This document shows, one piece after another, positions 25,770-34,933 of a stretch of DNA of 34,933 nt. Location of the stretch: contig JAFAHQ010000184.1 in NCBI GenBank assembly GCA_019237135.1, positions 1 through 34,933 on the forward strand, read 5' to 3'. A program made the translations under genes and the position numbers. The notes beneath the pieces are model-generated. The model was not told where the DNA came from. It saw only the letters and a program-made list of their open reading frames with translations, and made no database searches. The stretch's first letter is position 1. Each line of letters starts with the position of its first letter. The DNA comes from Alphaproteobacteria bacterium (GTDB lineage: Bacteria > Pseudomonadota > Alphaproteobacteria > ATCC43930 > CGMCC-115725).

Positions 25770-26570
25770 CTACGCTCGGGAACCAACTGTAATTCCCTCA
25801 TACCGCGTTGAAGATAGACAGGATCCCGCAGTGGCTGCGCCACATGCCTCAGCAAAGGCCGAAAACAGGGCGCTCGAGAACGGGTTCCCCAGGGCCTTAT
25901 ACTCGGGATGCCACTGCACGCCGACGACAAATCGCGCCTCGGGCAGACTGACTGCCTCGATCTGCCCATCCGGCGCCACCGCCTCGACGCGAAGTCTGGG
26001 GGCGGGACGATCGATACCCTGGGAATGCAACGAATTGACCATCACCTCGGTGGCGCCGGCAAGAGACGTCAGAAGCCCGCCCGCGGTCAATGTCACGCTG
26101 TGGGCCGGACCGTACGGCCCATCGGGAGCGTCTCTGCGCGAGCGATGATTGAGGCGGCCGGGAACATCTTGCACTCGCTGATGCAGTGTGCCGCCGAGCG
26201 CCACGTTCAACTCCTGGATGCCACGACAAATTGCCAAGAGCGGTAGGTCGCGCCGGATCGCTTCACGAATCAGCGGCAGCGTCGTCGCGTCCCGCTCCTG
26301 ATCGTGGAGGATTTCGGGGTGGCTCGGTTCGGCGCCGTAATGTCTGGGATGGACATTTGTCGGACTGCCCGTCAGCAGCAGTCCGTCGAGCCGGTCTAGC
26401 AGCACACAGACGTCGACCTTCGACCCGATCGCTGGGATCAATACCGGCAAACATCCTGCTGCGTCGATCACCGCACTCGGATATCTCTCGTTAACCCCAT
26501 GGAAGACCCGCTCGTTAAGCACACGGAGACAGGTAGGGATGCCGACCAGCGGCATGAGGCAGGCGGGCAT
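25770..26570 (-). CDS. Gamma-glutamyl-gamma-aminobutyrate hydrolase family protein
   Basis: 266-residue class I glutamine amidotransferase-like hydrolase of the PuuD type, which cleaves gamma-glutamyl-GABA or similar gamma-glutamyl amides in the cytosol. The opening MPLVGIPTC is typical. The nucleophile elbow is AICRGIQE (C115), and the other triad residues lie in GVQWHPEY (H221, E223). The motif GLLLTGSPTNVHP.HYG is characteristic of the PuuD group. The start may be ATG at 26570 or the one five codons later. It follows lolA by 11 bases. No other putrescine-degradation genes are seen, so the physiological substrate is open. Confidence 0.9.
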   Translation of the reverse strand: MPACLMPLVGIPTCLRVLNERVFHGVNERYPSAVIDAAGCLPVLIPAIGSKVDVCVLLDRLDGLLLTGSPTNVHPRHYGAEPSHPEILHDQERDATTLPLIREAIRRDLPLLAICRGIQELNVALGGTLHQRVQDVPGRLNHRSRRDAPDGPYGPAHSVTLTAGGLLTSLAGATEVMVNSLHSQGIDRPAPRLRVEAVAPDGQIEAVSLPEARFVVGVQWHPEYKALGNPFSSALFSAFAEACGAATAGSCLSSTRYEGITVGSRA

Positions 26571-26581
26571 CAGGGTTGAAC

Positions 26582-27304
26582 TCAGGGTTGGTACTGACGG
26601 CGTCCAGCAGCAAACGGATCGTGGTATACAAACAACTCCGGGTCTAGCGCTACCCCGAACTGTGAGTCAAAGATCGAAACCGTCGTAGTCTTGCGCTGTT
26701 GATCAACGATCATCCACTGGCGCAGCGCCACCGGCTTACTGTTGAATACCATGGTCAGGCTGCCGTTGTCCGGTTCTGTCGGCTCGATGACAGTAATGGC
26801 CAACGCGTTCGCACCTCGCTCGAAACGCGTGATGACGAGATCGTCAAAGGTAATGGGGTCGCGTAACAGAAACCATGCCGGCGTCGACTTCAACCCGACT
26901 TTCGACATCTCAGCGAGCTGTTTGTCCACATAATAGACATAGAACCGGTCGGCGATTAGCAGGATCGGCGAAGGTGGGTCGTATTCGAACCGCATACGGC
27001 CGGGCCGCGCCATCCACAAGCCTCCGGTTGCGGTACCGCTGCTAGAGGAGGACTGTCGGAACCGGGCGGTCATCGTGTGTATGCCATTCAGATAGGCGGT
27101 GATTCGCTGCAAGTCCTCCGTGTCCAGTGGGGTCAGCACGGCCGGCGCCGATGGAACGGCTGCGCTTGAGAGGGCGGCCTGCAACATTGTCGCCGGCGGC
27201 AAAAGGGATGCGATAACAACACGGCGGCTGACGCGATGCCGCTGGACGTAAGTCGAAACCCTGTCCCTGCAAAGGCGATCACCGACGATTTCCACTCGTT
27301 TCAT
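26582..27304 (-). CDS. lolA: Outer-membrane lipoprotein carrier LolA family protein
   Basis: Periplasmic chaperone carrying lipoproteins from the inner membrane LolCDE complex to the outer membrane. From ATG 27304 it is 240 residues; a longer frame to 27352 would begin close to ftsK and is less likely. A basic N-terminus (containing SRRVVIAS, somewhat Tat-like) precedes a hydrophobic stretch, then the LolA domain with the typical 'L..I..YLNGI.TM.ARF.Q', 'G.LWM.RPGRMRFEYDPPSP.LL', 'VYYVDKQL' and 'PAWFLLRDP' pattern. The N-terminal extension before the signal is longer than usual. It lies 57 bases after ftsK, the conserved order in alphaproteobacteria. Confidence 0.9.
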   Translation of the reverse strand: MKRVEIVGDRLCRDRVSTYVQRHRVSRRVVIASLLPPATMLQAALSSAAVPSAPAVLTPLDTEDLQRITAYLNGIHTMTARFRQSSSSSGTATGGLWMARPGRMRFEYDPPSPILLIADRFYVYYVDKQLAEMSKVGLKSTPAWFLLRDPITFDDLVITRFERGANALAITVIEPTEPDNGSLTMVFNSKPVALRQWMIVDQQRKTTTVSIFDSQFGVALDPELFVYHDPFAAGRRQYQP

Positions 27305-27361
27305 TTCAGCGGCTCCCGCGACTTTTCGCAGACATGAGCCAGCGGCCGCCACCGAGCGCGG

Positions 27362-29791
27362 TCAATCACAGCCCCTCGCCAAAACCTCGCGTTTGCCGAC
27401 GTGGTTGGCAGCGCTGACGATGCCCTCTGCTTCCATCCGCTCGATGATGCGGGCCGCGCGATTGTACCCGATCTGCAGATGGCGCTGCACGAAGCTTGTT
27501 GAGGCTTTGCGCTCGCGGCACACCACGGCAACAGCCTGTCCATAGAGCGCGTCGCCAGCACCACCGTCGTCCTCGTTTCCCTGAAGGTCGAGCGGGCCAC
27601 CGTCATCCTCGGTGATTTCGTCGATGAAATCGGGCTCTCCGCGCGTCTTGAGGAACGACACAACGCGCTCGACCTCCTCGTCCGAGACAAAGGGGCCGTG
27701 GACACGCGTGATGCGCCCGCCCCCCGCCATGTAGAGCATGTCGCCGCGGCCCAGGAGCTGCTCGGCGCCGCCTTCGCCAAGGATCGTGCGGCTGTCGATC
27801 TTTGACGTCACCTGAAAGCTGATTCGGGTCGGGAAATTTGCTTTGATGGTACCCGTGATAACATCGACCGAGGGGCGCTGGGTGGCCATGATAATGTGAA
27901 TACCGGCAGCGCGCGCCATTTGCGCCAACCGCTGGATCGCCGCTTCGATCTCCTTACCAGCGACCAGCATAAGATCCGCCATCTCGTCTACGACGACGAC
28001 GATCAGCGGCAGCTCGCTGGCGTCGAACGGCTGCGATTCAAAGATCGGCCGACCAGTTTCCGCATCGAAGCCGGTTTGCACTTTGCTGATCAGGCTCTCG
28101 CCCTTGCGCCGCGCTTCCGCGAGCCGCGCATTAAACCCGTCGATGTTGCGCACCCCGAGCTTCGACATCTTGCGATAACGGGTTTCCATTTCGCGCACCG
28201 TCCATTTGAGCGCCATAACGGCTTTGCGGGGATCGGTGACCACCGGGGCCAGGAGATGTGGGATCCCGTCGTAGACTGAAAGTTCCAGCATCTTCGGATC
28301 GACCATGATGAATTTGCAACGATCGGGCGGCATCCGGTACAGGATGGATAAGATCATCGTGTTGATGCCGACCGACTTGCCCGACCCTGTCGTTCCCGCG
28401 ATCAACAGATGCGGCATCTTTGCCAAGTCGGCGATGACCGGCTCGCCTGAAATATCTTTTCCCAGGATCAAGGCGAGACGTCCGGGATGCTTGTCATGGA
28501 CCGGGGAGGCGAGAAGTTCGCGCAGAAAGACTGTTTCGGCTCTGCGGTTTGGCAGCTCGATTCCGATCACGTTGCGTCCGGGCACAACAGCAACCCGCAC
28601 CGAGATCGCGCTCATCGAGCGTGCGATGTCGTCGGCGAGCCCAATGATCCGCGAGGCCTTGATCCCTGGCGCTGGCTCGAGCTCGTAAAGCGTCACGACT
28701 GGCCCAGGACGAATTTGTACAATCTGGCCTCGGACCCCGAAGTCCTCGAGCACCGTCTCGAGAAGGCGAGCATTTTTTCCCAGCGCTTCCTCGTCAACCT
28801 CCTCGGTCTTGATTACCTGCGGTCTGGCCAAGAGTTCGAGAGAGGGCAGCAAGGGTTGCCCATCTGGTTCCAGATCGAGTGTTGGCTGGCGCTCCTGATT
28901 GGAACGCGTTCCGGGTGCGAGCGGCTTTGCCCTAGGCGCGATGAAGCGAATGAGCCCGCCGCGATCGCGCCCCCCGCCCATGGTACTCGATGCGCCGTGA
29001 TCAAGGCGCGGCTCCTGCCGGTTTGGCAACCCCGTCGATACAGCCGGCTCATCCGGCCCGGATAAACCGGAGGAGCTTGCGGTTGCATCGGGGGGGCGGC
29101 CGCCCCGCCAATAGCGAACCAGTCGATCGGCGACCCCCGCTGCTACGATCGTGCGGCGGCCGGAAAACGTGCCGATGCGAGACATACTGCGCCCTGCCTC
29201 CTCACCAATGTCGCGCCAGTCCCGCCAAGAGAGGCCTATAATCAACAGCAGCAGCAGGCCGACGATGCCCGCCGCTGCCAACGAAATTGGCAACGCCGCG
29301 GAGCTGAGGGACGCACGCATCAGCAGCCCCTGCAGCCCCCATCCTACAGCGCCGCCGAACTTAACCTCCTGAGAGCGGGTCCCGAGATCAAGAACCGATA
29401 GTGCGAATGCCCCCAACACGAGAACCACCGGAAGCAGTGCCACTTTGAGCCCGAGCGATACGAGTGGACGATTTAGCAGCAGACGAAAGCACCAGCCGAG
29501 CAACACCATCGGGATCAAAAAAGCAGCAAGGCCGAGGCTCTGCCGCAAGAGATCCACAAGAACAGCCCCACTATAGCCGAGAAAGTTATGAGGTGCTGCG
29601 TCGACAGCTGTGTTGAGCGACGGGTCCCGCGAGTCGTAGGTCAGCAATGCCAGCACCAGTAAAAAGCATGCGAGCAATAGGGCCAAGCCTAAGGATTCAA
29701 GCAAGCGCCGCTTCAGCCTAGCCAATACATCCGCCCATCCTCGCATACCCCGGACAGTTCCGCGCGCCGAATATCCTACTGATCGGGCCAT
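27362..29791 (-). CDS. ftsK: DNA translocase FtsK
   Basis: Septal DNA pump that clears chromosome termini and activates XerCD at dif. From ATG 29791 it has 809 residues; this start has GGAGG eight bases upstream, unlike the alternative at 29833. Four to five membrane helices occupy about 33-190, followed by a short Pro/Gly/Arg-rich linker, so the protein is of the compact alphaproteobacterial type. The motor has Walker A GTTGSGKS (466-473) and Walker [12 protein letters not shown], plus [13 protein letters not shown]. The last 65 residues form the winged-helix gamma domain ([20 protein letters not shown]) that reads KOPS. The 152-base gap to the divergent ubiH-family gene presumably holds both promoters; none is obvious. 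Confidence 0.96.
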   Translation of the reverse strand: MARSVGYSARGTVRGMRGWADVLARLKRRLLESLGLALLLACFLLVLALLTYDSRDPSLNTAVDAAPHNFLGYSGAVLVDLLRQSLGLAAFLIPMVLLGWCFRLLLNRPLVSLGLKVALLPVVLVLGAFALSVLDLGTRSQEVKFGGAVGWGLQGLLMRASLSSAALPISLAAAGIVGLLLLLIIGLSWRDWRDIGEEAGRSMSRIGTFSGRRTIVAAGVADRLVRYWRGGRPPDATASSSGLSGPDEPAVSTGLPNRQEPRLDHGASSTMGGGRDRGGLIRFIAPRAKPLAPGTRSNQERQPTLDLEPDGQPLLPSLELLARPQVIKTEEVDEEALGKNARLLETVLEDFGVRGQIVQIRPGPVVTLYELEPAPGIKASRIIGLADDIARSMSAISVRVAVVPGRNVIGIELPNRRAETVFLRELLASPVHDKHPGRLALILGKDISGEPVIADLAKMPHLLIAGTTGSGKSVGINTMILSILYRMPPDRCKFIMVDPKMLELSVYDGIPHLLAPVVTDPRKAVMALKWTVREMETRYRKMSKLGVRNIDGFNARLAEARRKGESLISKVQTGFDAETGRPIFESQPFDASELPLIVVVVDEMADLMLVAGKEIEAAIQRLAQMARAAGIHIIMATQRPSVDVITGTIKANFPTRISFQVTSKIDSRTILGEGGAEQLLGRGDMLYMAGGGRITRVHGPFVSDEEVERVVSFLKTRGEPDFIDEITEDDGGPLDLQGNEDDGGAGDALYGQAVAVVCRERKASTSFVQRHLQIGYNRAARIIERMEAEGIVSAANHVGKREVLARGCD

Positions 29792-29943
29792 GCTGCCCCC
29801 CTCCGGTGCCGGCCTTCTCCGTGCTCTGTCCATCCCCTGATGGCACGAAACGGTAGCAAGCTTACGTGATTAGCAGCGGTCGCGAAAGCGCCTGACCCGA
29901 TCGAGATCTGGACAGTTTGCCGGCTCCGCTCCATCCTTTTGCG

Positions 29944-31158
29944 GTGAGCGAGGATGTCGAGGTCTTGATCGCCGGCGCCGGCCTGATCGGGCTGTTGCTC
30001 GGCGTCGCGTGCGCCGGCGCCGGACTTGAGGTCGCGATCGTCGATCCGACCGACCCTGCAGCAGCGCTCAACGAAGGGTTTGACGGCCGCTGTTCGGCGA
30101 TTGGCTACGGATCGCGCCGGGTCTGGGACGCCCTCGGCCTGTGGCCTGAGATCGCCGCGCGGGCCGAGCCGATTCTTGAGATCCGGGTCGCCGACGATGA
30201 TTCGGCGCTGTTCCTCCATTACGACCATCGCCAACTCGGAGCCGGCGCCCCGCTTGGCTACGTCGTCGAGAACCGGGTGCTCCGCCGCGCACTGATCGAG
30301 AGGGCCAGATCGCTTCCAGGCCTCTCCCTTCTTGCTCCGCTCGCCGTCGGGGGAGTCGAGACTTCGCCCTTTGCCGCGGTCGCTATGCTCTCCGACGGAC
30401 GACTGGTTTCGTCTCGCCTCGTCGTCGCAGCCGACGGTCAAAAGTCCCCTTTGCGTCGGAGAGCAGGCATCGGCGCTGTAGAGTGGCGCTACCGCCAGAC
30501 CGGTATCGTGACTACGGTGCGCCACGAGCGCCCCCATCGCGGCGTCGCGGTCGAGCACTTTCTGCCGGCGGGTCCATTTGCGATCCTGCCCATGACCGGC
30601 AACCGCTCCTCGATCGTGTGGACCGAACGGGCCGAGCTCAGCGATCGGCTGATCGTGTTGCCCGATACCCAGTTTTCGGCGGAGCTCGCCGCGCGTTTCG
30701 GCGACTTTCTTGGCGCGGTCGAGCCCATTGGGCCACGCTCGACCTATCCGCTCGGGCTGATGCTGGCGGAGCGCTACGTCGCGCGCCGGCTGGCGCTGGT
30801 CGGCGAGGCAGCGCATGTGATTCATCCTATCGCCGGGCAAGGTCTCAATCTCGGCACCCGCGACGTCGCCGCACTCGCCGAGCTCGTGATTGACACGCGT
30901 CGGCTTGGTCTCGACATCGGCGATGACGCCGTGCTCGACCGCTACCAGCGATGGCGTCGTTTCGACACTCTCTTGCTCGCCGGCGTCACAGATGGACTCA
31001 ACCGTTTGTTTTCGAACTCGCTCCCGTCTGTGCGGCTCGCTCGTGATTTCGGCTTTGCCGTGGTTCAACGCCTGCCGCCGCTCAAACGCTTGCTGATGCG
31101 CGATGCAATGGGGCTGGTCGGCGACCTGCCGCGCCTCGTCCGCGGCCAGCCCTTGTAG
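29944..31158 (+). CDS. UbiH/UbiF-family FAD-dependent monooxygenase
   Basis: Flavoprotein hydroxylase of the ubiquinone-biosynthesis type, which adds hydroxyl groups to the quinone ring at the inner membrane. From GTG 29944 it has 404 residues and opens with the usual SEDVEVLIAGAG; TTG at 29917 is an alternative that adds nine residues. FAD-binding signs are GAGLIG (11-16), the DGQKSPLR motif (164-171) and GEAAHVIHPIAGQGLN (287-302). The subtype (UbiH, UbiF, UbiL or another ring position) cannot be decided by eye. Its position divergent from ftsK fits alphaproteobacterial gene order. Confidence 0.9.
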   Translation: MSEDVEVLIAGAGLIGLLLGVACAGAGLEVAIVDPTDPAAALNEGFDGRCSAIGYGSRRVWDALGLWPEIAARAEPILEIRVADDDSALFLHYDHRQLGAGAPLGYVVENRVLRRALIERARSLPGLSLLAPLAVGGVETSPFAAVAMLSDGRLVSSRLVVAADGQKSPLRRRAGIGAVEWRYRQTGIVTTVRHERPHRGVAVEHFLPAGPFAILPMTGNRSSIVWTERAELSDRLIVLPDTQFSAELAARFGDFLGAVEPIGPRSTYPLGLMLAERYVARRLALVGEAAHVIHPIAGQGLNLGTRDVAALAELVIDTRRLGLDIGDDAVLDRYQRWRRFDTLLLAGVTDGLNRLFSNSLPSVRLARDFGFAVVQRLPPLKRLLMRDAMGLVGDLPRLVRGQPL

Positions 31159-31633
31159 CTCCTGTCCTCGAATCGTCTCTCTCGGGCTCGGTCTCGCCTG
31201 ATTCAAAGCGGGTGTCCAGGGAAATGGCGACGTTCTTGGAGCCGCCGCGGGCTCTGGCCTGCAATCAGAAATTGCATCGATTGTTGTCGGTCGCTGCGCC
31301 TGCAGCAAATCTGCAGCAAAACCTCTCGCATTGGTTGAAGTACAAACTGAGTGCGGCGACGCGTCTCAGCCGCACCGGAGCTGCCAACCCATCGTCTCTG
31401 CTTGCTACGAATTGCAATCATCGGCTTCTTCGTGTTTGCCGATTTTGTCAAAACAGCTAAGTTGGAATTATCTTCAAAATTATCCTCATCATAATTGCTC
31501 GCCTTCACAACCTGCAGCAGATCGAGTTTTTTGCTTCATTGTTTCGATCGCTGCCACGAAATACCCCGGCGGTGCATTCCGACTCTAGCTCAAGACTCTA
31601 ATCCACAAACCTTCTATTAGCATATAAATGAGA

Positions 31634-31650
31634 ATTTATCAATGATAAAT
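31634..31650. repeat. AT-rich inverted repeat
   Basis: ATTTATC (31634-31640) and GATAAAT (31644-31650) are perfect 7-base arms with a 3-base spacer, inside the AT-rich block. It could be a weak hairpin or protein site; no T-run follows. Confidence 0.35.
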
Positions 31651-31716
31651 GTTCGGACCGCAATATAAAGCCGGTCGGTGGCCGTTTTCCATCGTGTATT
31701 GTCGTCTCGCCTTCCG

Positions 31717-32010
31717 CTAACGCCCCTTGCAATCATGGCCTCTCGCTAAGCGAAAGCCAACGACCCGACGACGCCTGTAGCCGAGTCGCAAAATCTCATT
31801 TTGGCAGAAGAGGTTGTCGTCAAAGGCTTCGTTCGGAATGGTACCCTCGGCGTGGCCGGTTTGTCCATTGGCCTCAAGTGCGAGAGGTGCCCTTGCCCCC
31901 TGGACTACGAAGTCGATCTCGCGCGTTTGGCCTATTCGATCCAGAAATGGATATTGGGGATTATGTGATGAATTTGTTGTCCAAGAGCGGATAGAGAAAT
32001 TTTTTGCCAA
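31717..32010 (-). pseudogene. Possible remnant of a PD-(D/E)XK nuclease domain
   Basis: 97-codon frame opening with TTG, with no complete protein around it. Residues about 20-80 look like a real conserved domain: 'HNPQYPFLDRIGQTREIDFVV', then 'PLALEANGQTGHAEGTI', then 'FDDNLFCQNEILRLGYR'. The D...E-x-N spacing and the 'N...LGYR' helix resemble the nuclease domain often found at the C-terminus of large helicase-like proteins. No helicase part is present upstream. The end turns Arg-rich and probably runs out of frame. It is best read as the 3' ruin of a larger defence-type gene; family assignment is from memory and tentative. Confidence 0.4.
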
Positions 32011-32440
32011 ATTCGCTCCGAGTCCTACGCAATGTGTGCTTCGATTGTATTGAGATATTTTGATAGATCCATACGTTCGTCTTCAGACAAAACCGGGGCA
32101 TGTCAGACCAGCACTCGTTGACATTGCGCCAAATTGATCAGGTGCGATCAGAAGTCTCCGCCATCGAAAAGCGACCTTCAGTTCGTCACGAGCGAGCGAC
32201 CCGGGCGCAACAGCCTAGGCGGAAGGAAATATGGCGCACCGTCCCGCTCGGGATGCTGGGCGGGAGGCTCGTCCAGCCTCTCGCCTTCGTGTTCTTGTAG
32301 CGCGACCGCCGCTGGCCGACGCTTGGTCCGCCCGGTAAGAAAGCTACATAGTCCGGGCGATTTCGGCAATCGGAGCGCGATCCCGATTCCGTCAGAGCCT
32401 CACTGCGGGAGAGGCAGGGTAAGGGCTGCAATTTCACCCG

Positions 32441-32466
32441 ACCCTAGCTTCGCAACCCTAGCTTCG
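32441..32466. repeat. Short tandem repeat
   Basis: ACCCTAGCTTCG occurs twice (32441-32452 and 32455-32466), with a period of 14 bases, in the gene-poor region just beyond the end of ppx. No function is evident. Confidence 0.5.
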
Positions 32467-32530
32467 TCCCCTGTTGTCACCCCCAGCTGGCCCTCCTTGG
32501 CTCGTGGAGGAGGAACGGCCGAGGGGACCG

Positions 32531-34045
32531 CTAGCCGCGGGCTAGCTGCCTCGCCTCGCGCCGCCTCACCACAGGGGTCGTCCCGAGAGATCGGGCAAGC
32601 ACATCGAGGCGCCTTTGTACCGCTTCACCGACGAAGAGGCTGCCCGAGCAGGGGATCTCAAGGACAAGGCTGTCCCCTTCGCGACCGAGCCACAGCTCGG
32701 ATAGGAGGTCGATCGTCCCGCCACACAGGGTGTAAGCGAGGCGAAGTGCAAGACCGAGGGTACGCACCTCCCCAGCGGCTTGCTCGTCGAGCATCAGCCG
32801 GGTCGGATCCTTGACCGGGTCATCCGCTGCGCCACCGTAGCGGGTGTGCAGCACCGTTGCGACGAACACGCGATCGGCATGACCAATGGCGGCAAACGGC
32901 ATCCTGAGGCTGCGGGTAAAGGCAAGTTCGGCGCGGTAGTCGGGGTGCTCGCTCCAAGCAATGTCGCTAAGCCAGCAGGCGGCGCGATGAAGCCGGCGTG
33001 ACCCCTCTGATAAGCTTGGGAACAGTGGCGCCGTCCAGCGCTGCAATTGGTCGCCTTCGAGGTGGAAGCGACTCTGGCTTCGGGCGATTGCCGCGCAAGC
33101 CGCGATCAGTGGATCCGGCCCACGCTCCCACGCCGAGATAAGGCCGTACGCATAACCCTCGCGCAGCCCGAATGCAGAAAAGATAACGCTTTGGGGTCCC
33201 GCTACAGCGATCAGCTTGCGTAGGACGAGTGAGGCGGCAGGCACCAACTCGAGACGTTTACGCGCGATCGAGGTGATTCGTTCGAGCGACTTGTGCGACT
33301 GCCGTCCGATGATGTCGAAGAAGGCTTCGGCATCGCGGCGGCCAATCGTGTATTGGTGAACGATGTGGAGCGGATAGTGGGTGTGCTCCATGTGCAGCCG
33401 GGCGATGGCCCGCGCCGCCCCGCCGACAAGGTACAAATTCTTCCCGGGTGTCGTTCGTAAGACAGGTGCCACCACGAAAGCGCGCTCGGCAGCTTCGGAG
33501 ATGGCTTTAACGCTGCCGCCGAGTGCTGCCAGACGCAACGGCCCCAGCGGGAGGGTAATCCCCGGTCCGATCTGCACGATTTCGCCGGCTACCGCTGCCC
33601 TTATCCGAACCAATTCGACGCTGCCCCCGCCGAGATCGCCGACGAGCCCATCCGCCTCGGGAATTCCGGCTAGTACCCCGGCCGCGGACAATCGTGCCTC
33701 TTCGGCACCGTCGATGATTTTGACCGGCACGCGGCACTGTTGCTCGACCTCGGCGGCAAAGGAGAGGCCATCGCTGGCATCGCGGACCGCCGCTGTCGCA
33801 AGCACCGCAAGATGTTCGGCGCCGAGGGCGCGGGCAAGCGCGACGAACCGGCGCAGGTTGGCCAGCGCGAGCGTCACGCCCTCGGCGTTCAGCCGGCCGG
33901 TCGAGGCGATCCCTCGACCGAGCCCGCACATGACTTTCTCGTTCAGGAGGGGGAACAGGGCGCCGCCCAGCCGCTCGAACACGACAAGGCGTAACGAGTT
34001 CGAGCCCAAATCGATGACGGCGATACGGCCGATAATTTCCATCAC
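32531..34045 (-). CDS. ppx: Exopolyphosphatase Ppx/GppA family
   Basis: Hydrolyses inorganic polyphosphate or pppGpp in the cytosol, 504 residues. The ASKHA-type ATPase fold is shown by IAVIDLGSNSLRLVVFE (8-24), ATAAVRDASDG and DLGGGSVEL. The C-terminal half (about 310-490) is the helical HD-like domain of long Ppx proteins, with HRAACWLSDIAW and HPDYRAE. The length and this domain match the alphaproteobacterial Ppx group. The start may be the first or third codon region (34045 or 34042). It lies 18 bases after the ppk stop, so polyphosphate synthesis and breakdown are encoded together. Confidence 0.93.
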   Translation of the reverse strand: MMEIIGRIAVIDLGSNSLRLVVFERLGGALFPLLNEKVMCGLGRGIASTGRLNAEGVTLALANLRRFVALARALGAEHLAVLATAAVRDASDGLSFAAEVEQQCRVPVKIIDGAEEARLSAAGVLAGIPEADGLVGDLGGGSVELVRIRAAVAGEIVQIGPGITLPLGPLRLAALGGSVKAISEAAERAFVVAPVLRTTPGKNLYLVGGAARAIARLHMEHTHYPLHIVHQYTIGRRDAEAFFDIIGRQSHKSLERITSIARKRLELVPAASLVLRKLIAVAGPQSVIFSAFGLREGYAYGLISAWERGPDPLIAACAAIARSQSRFHLEGDQLQRWTAPLFPSLSEGSRRLHRAACWLSDIAWSEHPDYRAELAFTRSLRMPFAAIGHADRVFVATVLHTRYGGAADDPVKDPTRLMLDEQAAGEVRTLGLALRLAYTLCGGTIDLLSELWLGREGDSLVLEIPCSGSLFVGEAVQRRLDVLARSLGTTPVVRRREARQLARG

Positions 34046-34063
34046 ACCCGGTCGGAAATCAGT

Positions 34064-34933
34064 TTAGCGAACGACAAGCCTCGGCTGTCCTCGCTTGAGC
34101 GCGGTCCCTCGCCCCGACAGGCTTGGATTCGTCATGAAATAAGTATGGGCCGAGAAGGCTTCCTCATCGAGCGGCACGCGCCCGTAGCCTCCGTCTGGTG
34201 AAAGGCTCCAGCTCTGTGAGGTATCGCGCAGATTTGCTACCATGATCTCGTCGAGCACCTGGCGGTGCACGGTCTGGTTCTCGATCGGTACAAGCGCTTC
34301 GACCCGCCCGTCGAAATTGCGCGGCATCCAGTCGGCGGAGCTGATAAAGACCTTGGCCCGGTCTGAAGGCAGCTTCTTGCCGTTGGCGAAGCAGACGATG
34401 CGTCCGTGCTCAAGGAAGCGGCCGATGATGCTCTTGACCCGGATGTTGTCGGAGAGTCCAGGGACGCCGGGACGCAGGCAGCAGATGCCGCGCACCACGA
34501 GTTCAATCCTGACGCCCGCCTGTCCGGCGCGATAGAGGCAATCGATGAGGCCGGGGTCGACGAGGGAATTGAGCTTCACCCAGATCGCGGCCGGCCGGCC
34601 GGCGCGGGCATGTCCGATTTCTTCTTCGATCGCGTCGACCAGGACTCCGCGCAGGTTGACCGGCGAGACGGCGACTTTTTTCAAGCCCACGGGCTCGGCA
34701 TAACCGGTGACATAGTTGAACAGCTGCGAGGCGTCGCTGCCAAGATCCGGATCGGCGCTGAACAAAGACAGGTCCGTGTAGATCTTCGCCGTTTGCGGAT
34801 GATAGTTGCCGGTGCCGAAGTGAACATAGCTCCTGAGCTGGCCTTGCTCGCGACGGACCACGAGACTCACCTTCGCGTGCGTCTTGAGTTCGATGAACCC
34901 GTAGACGACCTGCACACCCGCACGCTCGAGGTC
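34064..34933 (-). CDS. ppk: Polyphosphate kinase 1, C-terminal part (cut by window edge)
   Basis: Makes polyphosphate from ATP at the membrane. Only the last 290 or so codons are in the window; the frame is open to the right edge (…[12 protein letters not shown]). Present are the LKTHAKV segment with the first catalytic, phosphorylated histidine, [19 protein letters not shown], and the final phospholipase-D-like domain with FLEHGRI, the second catalytic histidine, and [14 protein letters not shown]. The C-terminus ends about 30 residues past the domain. It is upstream of ppx in the same direction with an 18-base gap. Confidence 0.96.
   Translation of the reverse strand, partial: DLERAGVQVVYGFIELKTHAKVSLVVRREQGQLRSYVHFGTGNYHPQTAKIYTDLSLFSADPDLGSDASQLFNYVTGYAEPVGLKKVAVSPVNLRGVLVDAIEEEIGHARAGRPAAIWVKLNSLVDPGLIDCLYRAGQAGVRIELVVRGICCLRPGVPGLSDNIRVKSIIGRFLEHGRIVCFANGKKLPSDRAKVFISSADWMPRNFDGRVEALVPIENQTVHRQVLDEIMVANLRDTSQSWSLSPDGGYGRVPLDEEAFSAHTYFMTNPSLSGRGTALKRGQPRLVVR

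Larger units (their letters stand above)
31159..32530. other. 1.37 kb gene-poor stretch, partly AT-rich
   Basis: No intact gene is convincing here. Roughly 31440-31680 is markedly richer in A and T than the rest of the window and contains repeated AATTATC (31466-31472, 31478-31484) and a small inverted repeat. A minus-strand remnant at 31717-32010 looks like the end of a nuclease domain. A short coding-like fragment on the minus strand (32028-32102, containing VLSEDERMDLSKYLNTIEAH, stop on both sides) may belong to the same ruin. A 101-codon minus frame at 31203-31508 is unrecognised. The segment 32150-32530 shows only a short tandem repeat. It reads as a decayed insertion. Confidence 0.5.

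Noticed and set aside
29776-31308. 510-codon minus-strand frame opposite the ubiH-family gene
   Set aside because: Shadow of the FAD monooxygenase, whose cofactor motifs are all present on the plus strand.
31301-31325. CTGCAGCAAA repeated twice as the start of a repeat array
   Set aside because: Only two imperfectly continued copies, with no further units or CRISPR-like spacing.
31440-31680. AT-rich block as a replication origin
   Set aside because: No DnaA-box cluster or origin-associated genes; the AT-richness is better explained by inserted or decayed DNA.

Overview
This 34.9 kb window is GC-rich, densely coded bacterial chromosome, most likely from an alphaproteobacterium and probably Rhodospirillales-like. 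The evidence is gene order: hisS-prfA-prmC-DUF4167-clpB on one strand, ftsK-lolA with xthA close by and a divergent ubiH-family gene, and ppk-ppx. The species cannot be named from the sequence alone.

Left block (1-8.2 kb). A gene-poor leader of about 690 bases precedes two rightward genes: a DUF5681 protein with a very strong ribosome binding site, and an unrecognised gene whose end runs into clpB from the opposite direction. Then comes the leftward housekeeping run hisS, prfA (release factor 1), prmC (which methylates release factors), a DUF4167 protein and clpB. A plausible heat-shock promoter lies in front of clpB.

Centre (8.3-20.8 kb, leftward). Ten genes run in one direction, five of the junctions being 4-base overlaps or gaps under 10 bases. 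In transcription order they are a MurG-like (COG4671-type) glycosyltransferase, two GT4-type glycosyltransferases, a second MurG-like glycosyltransferase, a polysaccharide deacetylase-like protein, a small two-helix membrane protein, and a complete peptide/oligosaccharide-type ABC importer (fused double ATPase, substrate-binding protein, two permeases). The layout suggests an envelope or exported glycan pathway that is co-transcribed with an importer.

Divergent from this (20.9-24.7 kb, rightward) is a three-gene cassette: a 936-residue ABC-exporter-like membrane protein, a stand-alone cyclic-nucleotide-binding-domain protein, and a small SAM methyltransferase. The ABC protein is the most unusual item in the window. 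Its nucleotide-binding domain has substitutions in Walker A, Q-loop, signature and Walker B, and carries an insertion of about 340 residues with a duplicated module. The roughly 70-base divergent intergenic region holds a long inverted repeat that could coordinate the two units.

Right block (24.7-34.9 kb). xthA, a PuuD-like class I amidotransferase, lolA and ftsK run leftward. A ubiH-family monooxygenase runs rightward. A 1.37 kb gene-poor, partly AT-rich stretch follows, holding a probable nuclease-domain gene remnant. The window ends with ppx and the 3' part of ppk, both leftward.
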